In this document: in pieces, positions 53,139 to 60,202 of the stretch
Layout: each line of letters starts with the position of its first letter
Position numbering within the stretch: the stretch's first letter is position 1
From: Methylomagnum ishizawai
Lineage (GTDB): Bacteria; Pseudomonadota; Gammaproteobacteria; Methylococcales; Methylomonadaceae
Length of the DNA: 60,202 bases
NCBI GenBank assembly: GCA_945861705.1
Contig: CAMAVM010000017.1
Span: forward strand, 1-60,202
Reading direction: 5' to 3'
Translations under genes and position numbers: made by a program
The notes under the pieces: model-generated
Databases searched by the model: none
What the model saw: only the letters and a program-made list of their open reading frames with translations
Told to the model about the DNA's origin: nothing

Positions 53139-54407
53139 CTATATTTCTGACCAGCGGTGCGGAAAGTGGACGTAGCCATAGGAATTGGGAAGCACGGGAC
53201 GCCCTCGCACAGTACCCTGTTCTACATCAAAAAAAGCCGCTCCTTCAAGATGATCCTGTAACGCATGATTACCTGATAACGCCACATTAATTCTATATCG
53301 ACCCGGCATTAACAGCAGCTCTTCCAAATCACAAACAAAAAAACCGCTTGATTGTTTGGAGGGGCTGTCCAGTTCACTACGATCTGCGCTGCTAAATGTT
53401 GCAATTGCTTGTCCTTGTTGCTCATAAATAGTGAAACGGCATTCAAGACCAAGACAATCGCCTTCAAAATCAATTTTAATTTTTACGGGGTCTCCCACTT
53501 GAAATAGACTCTCTGTATTGCCACTGCCCTCTTTAGCTCTATGTAAAGTTACTCGTGAAACACGCACTTTGCCACCACCACGGCGGTCAGTTCGATGCAG
53601 TAAATTATCATCTTTAGCTTGTTCTAACGATGTTAAATACGCATTCACAGTATTACTAATAGAATCATTATTGGATACACTGCCTTGTGTGAGAAATATG
53701 CCTCGATCACACAATGCCTGCACCACCGCCATATTGTGGCTGACAAATAAAATGGTACGCCCTTCCTTGCTTACATCTTCCATTTTACCCAGGCATTTTT
53801 TTTGGAATTGTGCATCACCAACTGCCAACACTTCATCCACAATTAAAATCTCAGGTTCTAAATGTGCAGCTACAGCAAATGCCAATCTTACATACATGCC
53901 CGACGAGTAGCGTTTTACGGGGGTATAGAGGAATTTTTCCACTTCTGAAAAAGCAACAATTTCATCAAACTTGCGTTTGATTTCGACTTTGCTCATACCC
54001 AGGATTGCGCCGTTGAGAAAGATATTTTCTCTACCGGAAAGTTCGGCATGAAAGCCGGTGCCAACTTCCAGCAGGCTGGCTACACGACCTTCAATAGTAA
54101 TTCTGCCACGGGTTGGTTCGGTTATGCGGCTCAAGATTTTAAGTAAGGTCGATTTGCCTGCGCCGTTACGCCCTATGATGCCAACTCGGTCGCCTTGATT
54201 TATTTCAAAGGACACGTCGTTAAGTGCCCAAAAATCTTCGTGTTCTGGGTCAGCAGTGTTTGATTGTTTTGTAAAACGTTTGCCGACTGACTTAAAGCCA
54301 TCAGTAATAGCATCACGTAATGTGCCATGTCTGTTTCGACCACTGGTTTGATGACTAATGACGTATTTTTTGCTGAGGTTCTCGACCTTAATGATAGGGT
54401 TAGACAT
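53139..54407 (-). CDS. wzt: O-antigen/polysaccharide ABC exporter ATPase (Wzt-like)
   Basis: 422 residues. An ATPase domain (about 1-250) has Walker A GRNGAGKSTLLK, the signature RYSSGMYVRLAFAVA and Walker B EILIVDEVLAVGD. A C-terminal immunoglobulin-like Wzt domain (about 270-420) recognises the end-modified sugar chain before export. It pairs with the permease two bases upstream. The neighbouring methyltransferase fragment may once have capped the chain. Confidence 0.92.
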   Translation of the reverse strand: MSNPIIKVENLSKKYVISHQTSGRNRHGTLRDAITDGFKSVGKRFTKQSNTADPEHEDFWALNDVSFEINQGDRVGIIGRNGAGKSTLLKILSRITEPTRGRITIEGRVASLLEVGTGFHAELSGRENIFLNGAILGMSKVEIKRKFDEIVAFSEVEKFLYTPVKRYSSGMYVRLAFAVAAHLEPEILIVDEVLAVGDAQFQKKCLGKMEDVSKEGRTILFVSHNMAVVQALCDRGIFLTQGSVSNNDSISNTVNAYLTSLEQAKDDNLLHRTDRRGGGKVRVSRVTLHRAKEGSGNTESLFQVGDPVKIKIDFEGDCLGLECRFTIYEQQGQAIATFSSADRSELDSPSKQSSGFFVCDLEELLLMPGRYRINVALSGNHALQDHLEGAAFFDVEQGTVRGRPVLPNSYGYVHFPHRWSEI

Positions 54408-54409
54408 GG

Positions 54410-55393
54410 TTAAATAATATCCGCGAAAGTGCGTTCTGTATTACGAAAATGCCAAATCCCACTAATCAGCAGTAACAATACAATTCCAATAGAGAGCATA
54501 AATCCTGGCCAGTACATTGCCGTGTTTTGTCCTAAAATAGCCCAACGGAAACCGTCTATCACGCCTACCATAGGGTTTAGCGAATACAATAACCGCCATT
54601 GTTCAGGGACAATAGCGCTGCTAAAGCCAACTGGCGATACATATAAGCCGAATTGCACGACAAAGGGAACAATAAAACGAAAATCGCGGTATTTGATGTT
54701 AAGTGCGGAAAACCACAGCCCACCACCCAGTGCGGCGGCAAACGCCAGCATGATTAAGAATGGCAGCATCAGCATGCCCCATGTGGGTACAAATTTATAC
54801 CAGATCATCAATGCGATCAGAATAGTAGAAGAAATCAAAAAATCGATAAAACTGACAACTACGGCACTGGCAGGTACGATTAAACGCGGAAAATAGACCT
54901 TAGAGACCAGATTAGAATTGCTAATCAAGCTGTTACTGCATTCTGACAAGGCATTGGCAAAAAACTGCCAGGGCAACATGGCGGCAAATACGAGGATGGG
55001 ATAAGGCACATCGTTGGAGGGCAGTTTAGCCAGTTTGCCAAAAATTATGGTGAATACGACCATCGTTAATAGCGGTCTAATGAGTGCCCAGAGGATACCA
55101 ATCACGGTTTGTTTGTAACGCACCAGAATATCGCGCCACGCTAGAAAATAAAATAATTCGCGGTATCGCCAGAGGTCTTTCCAGTATTGGCGGTCGGCTC
55201 TTCCGGCTTCAATAATAAGCTTGGGTTTGGCTGTGGAATTGCTTTCATAATCGCCGAGTTCAGTTTTGCCTGCCGATTTTTTAGTCATTATCCTGGCTAA
55301 TAAGATAAGCACAAGGATGCTTAAAAATGCGATTAGCAAAGGCAGGTTTTCGGTAGCAAAAAAATTTATTCCAAGGAGTGTTTCTAAGTTCAC
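54410..55393 (-). CDS. wzm: O-antigen/polysaccharide ABC exporter permease (Wzm-like)
   Basis: 327 residues, with six membrane helices of the ABC-2 type in the last 260: RYRELFYFLAWRDILVRYKQ, LPWQFFANALSECSNSLISN, and SAIVPEQWRLLYSLNPMVG, typical of Wzm/TagG. The first 60 residues add an extra membrane segment (LPLLIAFLSILVLILLARI) and a charged linker, longer than usual. An internal start at the M-T-K-K position (about 55288) would remove that segment. It forms the channel for lipid-linked polysaccharide. Confidence 0.9.
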   Translation of the reverse strand: MNLETLLGINFFATENLPLLIAFLSILVLILLARIMTKKSAGKTELGDYESNSTAKPKLIIEAGRADRQYWKDLWRYRELFYFLAWRDILVRYKQTVIGILWALIRPLLTMVVFTIIFGKLAKLPSNDVPYPILVFAAMLPWQFFANALSECSNSLISNSNLVSKVYFPRLIVPASAVVVSFIDFLISSTILIALMIWYKFVPTWGMLMLPFLIMLAFAAALGGGLWFSALNIKYRDFRFIVPFVVQFGLYVSPVGFSSAIVPEQWRLLYSLNPMVGVIDGFRWAILGQNTAMYWPGFMLSIGIVLLLLISGIWHFRNTERTFADII

Positions 55394-55941
55394 TACGTTA
55401 TCCTAATTACTTTGTAAATCGATTTAGTGCGTTAAATATGGAGCTAGAATGCCCAGTGACTAACCTGCTTGAGTTAGGTCATGGCAAGTTATGAGTCGCT
55501 TATGGGGTAGGCAATCGACAAAAACCAAGGGTTAGACCATCCCAGAATGCTAAACTGAAACCCACAATTAGGCAATATTTCTTTAACTAGATACCAATTA
55601 AATGGGTGGTTTACGCAGAACATGGATGGGTAGGTAAAAAACCAACTCGATTGAACGCGCAACGTTTAAATTGTAGGCTAATTTAGGTTTAAATGTAAGG
55701 AGCTCTAAAAATTCAATATCATTTCAAGGTTGGCACACGCAGATTATCCTCGCTATCCTATTTTGTGGGTGACTGGCTTTCTTTAATGGCTCAATCTGGT
55801 ATCTTGGTCTCTTGATGATGGTTTAAAAAATGAATTGCACTTGAGTTGAATGTAAGAGCTGTTAAACTGAAATACAGGCAAAGTTTTGATAAAGTCTAAA
55901 TTTTCTGGTAGAAAAATAATAAAGCAATAAAAGAAAAACAC
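55394..55941. other. Intergenic region between wzm and trpS
   Basis: About 550 AT-rich bases between divergent genes. No open frame with a ribosome binding site, repeat or hairpin was recognised. A weak TTGATA at 55887 with TAGAAA 17 bases later may be the trpS promoter. Confidence 0.35.
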
Positions 55942-56955
55942 ATGAACAAAGCAATCATATTAACAGGCATTACCACCACTGGAACCCCGCATTTGGGCAA
56001 TTATGTCGGCGCAATAAGACCTGCCATCGCAGCCAGTAAGGATCAAAACGCACAGCCTTTTTATTTTCTGGCTGATTACCACGCCTTAATTAAATGCCAA
56101 GAACCGGAGCGAGTGCGGCGATCTAGCCTGGAAATTGCGGCAACTTGGTTGGCATTGGGTTTAGATACCAATAATGCGGTTTTTTATCGCCAGTCAGACG
56201 TTCCTGAAATTCTGGAATTGACTTGGATGTTGACTTGCGTGACTGCCAAGGGCTTGATGAACCGATCTCATGCTTATAAGGCCGCCGTTGCCGATAACGA
56301 ACAAGGCGGCGAGAGCGATCCCGATAAAGGCATTACGATGGGTTTGTTCAGCTATCCCGTGTTGATGGCGGCGGATATATTAATGTTTAACGCCAATAAG
56401 GTGCCTGTCGGCAGAGATCAAGTGCAACATATTGAAATGGCAAGGGATATTGCAGGGAGATTCAATCATATTTACGGCGAACATTTCACGCTACCCGAAG
56501 CCGTGCTAGATGAGAAGGGCGCGACCTTATCAGGGCTTGATGGTCGCAAAATGAGCAAAAGTTACAACAACACAATCCCCTTATTCGAGCCTGAGAAGAA
56601 GCTGAAGAAACTGATTAACAAGATCAAAACGAATTCCTTGGAACCAGGTGAACCTAAACAAACCGACGGTTGCACTTTGTTTAGTATTTATCAGTCCTTT
56701 GCTACGACGGATGAAGTCGAACAAATCCGTCAACGCTATGCAGAAGGTATAGGCTGGGGTGAAATGAAGCAGGTGCTGTTTGAGCATGTTAACGAGCAGA
56801 TTGCGCCAGCACGGGAACAATACGATGCCTTGATGGAAAAACCCGACCATATTGAAGAACAATTACTGGAAGGCGCGAGAAAAGCACGAGCAATTAGCAG
56901 CCCCTTTATCCAGAAATTACGTAAAGCCGTAGGAATTAGCAGGATTACATTGTGA
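55942..56955 (+). CDS. trpS: Tryptophanyl-tRNA synthetase
   Basis: A 337-residue class I synthetase that charges tRNA-Trp. The HIGH-type motif is in TTGTPHLGNYVGAI (about residues 11-24) and the KMSKS motif in DGRKMSKSYNN. The middle segment QVQHIEMARDIAGRFNH is typical. Length is normal. The stop overlaps the next gene's GTG. Confidence 0.97.
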   Translation: MNKAIILTGITTTGTPHLGNYVGAIRPAIAASKDQNAQPFYFLADYHALIKCQEPERVRRSSLEIAATWLALGLDTNNAVFYRQSDVPEILELTWMLTCVTAKGLMNRSHAYKAAVADNEQGGESDPDKGITMGLFSYPVLMAADILMFNANKVPVGRDQVQHIEMARDIAGRFNHIYGEHFTLPEAVLDEKGATLSGLDGRKMSKSYNNTIPLFEPEKKLKKLINKIKTNSLEPGEPKQTDGCTLFSIYQSFATTDEVEQIRQRYAEGIGWGEMKQVLFEHVNEQIAPAREQYDALMEKPDHIEEQLLEGARKARAISSPFIQKLRKAVGISRITL

Positions 56956-57671
56956 GCATATATAACAAAACAAAATTTAGCGATTGGTTAAGGAAATGCC
57001 TATTGTTTATTCGCCGTGACCCTTGGATTTGGGTGGTTTATATCCTGTTTGTGGCGATAATTTTATGTGTCGGTAGGGTTTCTTATGCGTTGGGGATTTT
57101 TTCTGCCGTCGTTTCCCTGTTTGTGGGTGTCGGCGTAGCAAAATATATCGATATGAAACATTCGGACACCGGTTCAGTCGGGTTTGTATGGGCTATTAAG
57201 AAAAGTTTGCCCTTAGCTATTATCATGGGGCTTATGATTGTCCTGTGCTGGTTTATATTCTCTGCGCTAGCCAATATTCTCAATGGTCAAGCAGAAATGA
57301 TTAGCTACTTTTTCTTCGATTGGCAGTACACATCCCAAAACCTAAGAGGCAGAGACAGTCGTGAACTGGCTATTTGGCTATATGGCTATGCCAATATCTC
57401 CCTGATCTTCACCTTATTGATGCTCGCCACTTTTGCCAGTTGGTACAGTTATCCCTTGATGTTGTTTAAGGATTATAGCTGGAGCCAAGCTAAGGAAGTG
57501 GGCAGACAAGAGTCCGCAAAACAAAAGCAAGCGTACTACAAAACCCTGGCATTTCTCGTATTTGAGGCGCTATTGTGTACGGAAATAACACCGTGGCTGA
57601 CACCGGTTTTGTATGTGCTGACATCGACGTTTATGTTTGTGTCATACAAGAATATTTTTGAAAGGACATGA
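56952..57671 (+). CDS. Membrane protein of unknown function
   Basis: 239 residues with about five to six hydrophobic helices (around 26-45, 50-64, 88-112, 145-168, 195-212) and a basic N-terminal stretch (WLRKCLLFIRRDPW). It resembles YciC/BPSS1780-like membrane proteins only in general layout, and no family is assigned. GTG at 56952 overlaps the trpS stop, so translation is probably coupled to trpS. Confidence 0.65.
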   Translation: MSIYNKTKFSDWLRKCLLFIRRDPWIWVVYILFVAIILCVGRVSYALGIFSAVVSLFVGVGVAKYIDMKHSDTGSVGFVWAIKKSLPLAIIMGLMIVLCWFIFSALANILNGQAEMISYFFFDWQYTSQNLRGRDSRELAIWLYGYANISLIFTLLMLATFASWYSYPLMLFKDYSWSQAKEVGRQESAKQKQAYYKTLAFLVFEALLCTEITPWLTPVLYVLTSTFMFVSYKNIFERT

Positions 57672-57674
57672 AGG

Positions 57675-58250
57675 TTATAGCAAAAGCAATCCGCTAAACT
57701 GTTCTGATAAAGCAATTAGATTATCTTTCGGCAACTGAATGGTGAGGTGAATCTGTTCAGCGAAATTTTGATTGATAATTTCGCCGTCCATTTTGTTCAA
57801 TTGATGCTCAAACGCGGGTAGTTGTTTGTAATCCAGTGTCAATCGCCGTTCCACCAATTCGATAAAGCGATGTAACTCAGCACTTTCGATAACTCGTTTA
57901 GCGGTATTGCTGTAGGCGCGAGTTAATCCGCCTGCACCCAGTTTGATGCCGCCAAAGTAGCGGATCACGACCAGCAAGACATTGATTAACTCTTTGCCTT
58001 CCAAATGTTGGAAAATCGGTTTTCCGGCAGTTCCGCTGGGTTCACCTGCATCGTTAAAACGACTGATAAAGCCGTTAGCGGTTTTGATGCGATAAGCAAA
58101 AACGATATGACTGGCATTAGGATGGTCGAGATGGCATTGCTTGAGACTATCGCCGACCTCAGCTTCATTCAAACAAGGCGCGATCAAGCCGATAAAGCGT
58201 GATTTTTTTATCGAGTCTTCTATGGAATACTTTGATTTGATGCATTGCAT
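57675..58250 (-). CDS. yigZ: YigZ/IMPACT family protein
   Basis: 191 residues with an N-terminal UPF0029/IMPACT domain (SRFIGLIAPCLNEAEVGDSL, then DAGEPSGTAGKPI) and VVIRYFGGIKLGAGGLTRAY. A ferredoxin-like DUF1949 C-terminal domain follows. The bacterial function is uncertain; yeast and mammalian IMPACT acts on the GCN2 pathway. It is convergent with the upstream membrane-protein gene, four bases apart. Confidence 0.92.
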   Translation of the reverse strand: MQCIKSKYSIEDSIKKSRFIGLIAPCLNEAEVGDSLKQCHLDHPNASHIVFAYRIKTANGFISRFNDAGEPSGTAGKPIFQHLEGKELINVLLVVIRYFGGIKLGAGGLTRAYSNTAKRVIESAELHRFIELVERRLTLDYKQLPAFEHQLNKMDGEIINQNFAEQIHLTIQLPKDNLIALSEQFSGLLLL

Positions 58251-58315
58251 AGATAATTGCTAACCGGCGATGGGTAGTGATGCCGTTTTAGAATCTCCCA
58301 CCCTCAGTACATTTC

Positions 58316-58340
58316 GTTGGGGTGACGAATGCACCCCAAC
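58316..58340. repeat. Hairpin between yigZ and DUF3597
   Basis: GTTGGGGTG-ACGAATG-CACCCCAAC, a perfect 9-bp stem with a 7-base loop. No T-tract on either side, so a role as terminator is doubtful. Confidence 0.5.
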
Positions 58341-58395
58341 AGAATAACAATTATCAACGAATGCAAGGGGTTGGCGACACCCAAGCGATTTTTTA

Positions 58396-58767
58396 TCAGT
58401 CCAGCAACTCTTTCGGAATATTACCGCCGTTTTGGGCGAGTTTTTGGAGGACGGTTTTGTGCAGCCACATATTCATTTGGGCGGAGTCACCCATTTTGTC
58501 TGCTGGGCAGCCCAGTTCAGCAGCCAGTTCTTTACGGGAGGACAAGCTGCTATCCAGCCCTAACAGCTTTAACATATCGACTATCGACGTTTTCCAGTTG
58601 AGTTTTTCTGGATGGGAGGCTGCCATGCCCTCCAGCTTGGCGACGACATCGACTTCACTAATCGCCGCAGCCGCAGGAGCAAAACCCGTTGGGGTTTGGG
58701 TTGCTGCTGGGGCTTCTGTTTCAGCAGCTTCTGCGCTACCGATACCTAATTTTGATAGAATGGAACG
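58396..58767 (-). pseudogene. DUF3597 protein gene, 5' end removed by the IS1595-family element
   Basis: The readable frame starts R-S-I-L-S-K-L-G-I-G, continues through an Ala/Pro-rich linker and ends in the DUF3597 helical domain (SIVDMLKLLGLDSSLSSRKE, then MNMWLHKTVLQKLAQNGG). Homologs begin M-x-x-F-x-S-I-L, so only about the first three codons are missing, replaced by element DNA with an in-frame TAG at 58768-58770. An internal Met (ATG at 58626) could still start a 76-residue product. Function of the family is unknown. Confidence 0.7.
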
Positions 58768-58816
58768 CTATTATGTCTCTGACGCACATGACAACTAACT
58801 AAATATATGCTGTCAT

Positions 58817-59332
58817 GTGCAGATGGCTACTTTACTCGGTATTAAGTTAAATAAACTCATCAAAAAACATGCGTATTTAGGTGGCGCCCTACCCAAACTT
58901 CAACAGATAGCTGAAGAACTGAGGTACGAGTATACGGCTGCAATAGCTGCCGTTAACGAAGCTGCCGATCAGTTGGCTGAACTGGGAGTTAAGATTGAGG
59001 AGTTGTCTGCCATCGATCTTGACGACATACGGCACATCAGAGCCAAGCCCCGTACAATGAATGGCGAGCACGGAAGCGTTAGACGAGAGTTAGTTAGGGT
59101 TTTGAAAAATTCAGACCAGCCCATGTCCTCAGGAGAACTTGTTCAATATATGGCTGAAAAGTTCGGGTATCCATTAATCTCAGTTAGTGACCGGACCCGT
59201 GCCAGAGAAATGGTTCGAGGGCCCCTAAATATATTCAAAAAACATGGCGCTGTAATTCGGCTTCCATCCATAGAAGGCTCTAAACAAGGTCTCTGGCAAT
59301 GGGTTCACCATACTACTGACAATCAACCCTGA
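58817..59332 (+). CDS. IS passenger protein with coiled coil and winged helix
   Basis: 171 residues (172 codons with stop). The N-terminal half is helical and coil-like (LPKLQQIAEELRYEYTAAIA). The C-terminal half looks like a winged helix: RRELVRVLKNSDQPMSSGEL, then TRAREMVRGPLNIFKKHGAV and LWQWVHH. This suggests a DNA-binding regulator carried by the element. It is convergent with the transposase; the stop codons overlap by ten bases. No named family recognised. The start at 58817 lies in the inner inverted-repeat arm, so ATG at 58823 is an alternative. Confidence 0.65.
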   Translation: MQMATLLGIKLNKLIKKHAYLGGALPKLQQIAEELRYEYTAAIAAVNEAADQLAELGVKIEELSAIDLDDIRHIRAKPRTMNGEHGSVRRELVRVLKNSDQPMSSGELVQYMAEKFGYPLISVSDRTRAREMVRGPLNIFKKHGAVIRLPSIEGSKQGLWQWVHHTTDNQP

Positions 59333-60202
59333 AACAGTAATTCAACTTTGCGATTATTGCCCCGACAATAATTAGACCAGTCAGGTGAAACGCCAGACCT
59401 GAACACACACCTAAGCAACATCTGTAATTGCTCGCTTGTGCTTAGCCTACGCACATCCTCACGCCAACCCATTTCTACAGCATAGGCTAACATGTGTTTA
59501 GGTGTCATGCGATGGAAGACGCCGATACAAGCGCGACGTAACCTTGAGAAATAGGACTCCGCCTGGTTCTGATTAACACCCTTATCTGTTGAAAACTCCT
59601 TAGAGTGATTAACCGTCTCATGGCCATACCCTTGATACTTTAGATTACCGTAAGCAGGTAGTTCATCACTTCTGATCATCGAATTCTTTGCTACGTACTT
59701 ATGCACCAAGGCCTCGATATCCGCTCCGTTTTCTGATCGGCATACCGCCACTATTGTTTTAATGGCACCTATACCTTTTTCTTTACCGGTATGTGGATTG
59801 AAGTTACCTGATTTTTGTGAAGAAACTTCTCTAAGTGTAATAATGATTCGCCTATTCGGATGGTACGGGTTTTCGTACGATTTAATCTTATCGCGATGTT
59901 GCGCTCTATATTTGGCTGGCACCTGTGTCTTATCTTTAGCCAGCACTTCCGGTTTAGTGAGTGTGCGACCTTTACGCTTCTTACCTGAGAAGTGTCCGCC
60001 ATCGATTTCTACGACACCACTAAGTTGCGCGGTATACATATTCAGAATAAGCGACTCACGTATCTTGTGTAATAGCGTAAATGAAGTCCGATACTGTCCC
60101 CCAATAATTCTACGTAGTGCCAGTGCGGCCTGGCCCTTATGGTTAATGATGAAACAAAAGAATGCAATGAGTAGCTTACGGTAGCTAATCTTATGGTCGG
60201 CG
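59323..60202 (-). CDS. IS1595-family (ISXO2-like) transposase, cut by window edge
   Basis: The frame is open through the window end, so at least 293 codons are seen and the N-terminus is missing. The DDE domain shows VVEIDGGHFSGKKRKGRTL (first Asp), ALVHKYVAKNSMIRSDELPAY (second Asp) and a later QNQAESYFSRLRRACIGVFH (Glu) with the family N-x-A-E-S-x-F-S-R pattern. Upstream residues ADHKISYRKLLIAFF fit the family's N-terminal half. The gene looks intact within the visible part. Confidence 0.9.
   Translation of the reverse strand, partial: ADHKISYRKLLIAFFCFIINHKGQAALALRRIIGGQYRTSFTLLHKIRESLILNMYTAQLSGVVEIDGGHFSGKKRKGRTLTKPEVLAKDKTQVPAKYRAQHRDKIKSYENPYHPNRRIIITLREVSSQKSGNFNPHTGKEKGIGAIKTIVAVCRSENGADIEALVHKYVAKNSMIRSDELPAYGNLKYQGYGHETVNHSKEFSTDKGVNQNQAESYFSRLRRACIGVFHRMTPKHMLAYAVEMGWREDVRRLSTSEQLQMLLRCVFRSGVSPDWSNYCRGNNRKVELLFQG

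Larger units (their letters stand above)
58771..60202. mobile_element. IS1595-family element with passenger gene (right end outside window)
   Basis: The left boundary is placed where DUF3597 coding sequence breaks, at about 58771. Just inside is an inverted repeat GCACATGACA (58783-58792) / TGTCATGTGC (58811-58820). The element then carries a passenger gene on the plus strand and a transposase on the minus strand that overlap at their 3' ends. The far end is beyond 60202, so the target duplication cannot be read. Confidence 0.7.

Overview
The window looks like the chromosome of a gammaproteobacterium. The best guess is a methanotroph-type Methylococcales or a relative, because nlpD-rpoS, petABC-sspAB, mutY-yggX and an NhaD-type antiporter sit among PEP-CTERM genes, REP elements and many dispersed repeats. 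No methane-oxidation gene is present, so the order-level assignment is inference. No rRNA, tRNA or CRISPR array was seen.

Layout. 1-235: 3' end of an IS30-family element that cuts an exported-protein gene. 398-10668: housekeeping genes (yggT-proC, dsbB, a secreted methyltransferase-like protein, priA behind a cluster of DnaA boxes, moeA-mobB, a DnaJ-domain membrane protein, nlpD-like, rpoS). 10669-18113: a GspG-like pseudopilin, a sensor-HAMP-GGDEF-EAL gene broken by one base, a nitrilase/GNAT pair, a methyltransferase and a DUF2238 protein. 18283-24231: flavin reductase, xseA, then sspB, sspA, petC, petB and petA on the minus strand. 25155-33354: a TonB-dependent receptor, GNAT, a BNR-repeat lipoprotein, an AbrB/PIN toxin-antitoxin pair, tonB-exbB-exbD and DedA. 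33418-41319: nhaD-like, an AP2-like protein, peroxiredoxin, AsmA, mutY-yggX and a DUF2780 lipoprotein. 41540-45203: a gene remnant carrying an in-frame palindrome, a RAYT flanked by REPs, and a short isc cluster whose iscR is frameshifted. 45310-52824: five PEP-CTERM genes or fragments around an orphan CzcA-type RND pump. 52726-55393: a truncated TylF-like methyltransferase and an O-antigen ABC exporter (wzt-wzm). 55942-60202: trpS, a membrane protein, yigZ, and a DUF3597 gene cut by an IS1595-family element.

The most interesting system is the PEP-CTERM island. Three leaders (about 45969-46050 minus, 51722-51801 plus, 52580-52661 plus) look like c-di-GMP-I (GEMM) riboswitches. Each has a GNRA-capped hairpin with compensatory changes, a GGAAAR-CAGGTCT core where canonical GEMM has GCAAAG, and a 3' GCTGRGTTGC strand. 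Separately, a motif TAGGTAWTCGTAC lies about 225-245 bp upstream of four of the five PEP-CTERM starts, always pointing at the gene, and is sometimes repeated. The other two PEP-CTERM genes have different, strongly folded leaders. Together with the c-di-GMP enzyme gene at 11752-14606, this suggests second-messenger and common trans-acting control of a set of surface proteins.

The iron side of the window (receptor at 25155, tonB-exbBD at 30781) forms a plausible energised outer-membrane uptake unit. Mobile and repetitive DNA is unusually rich: IS30, IS1595, a new-looking MITE with a target duplication, RAYT/REP, and several palindromic families.
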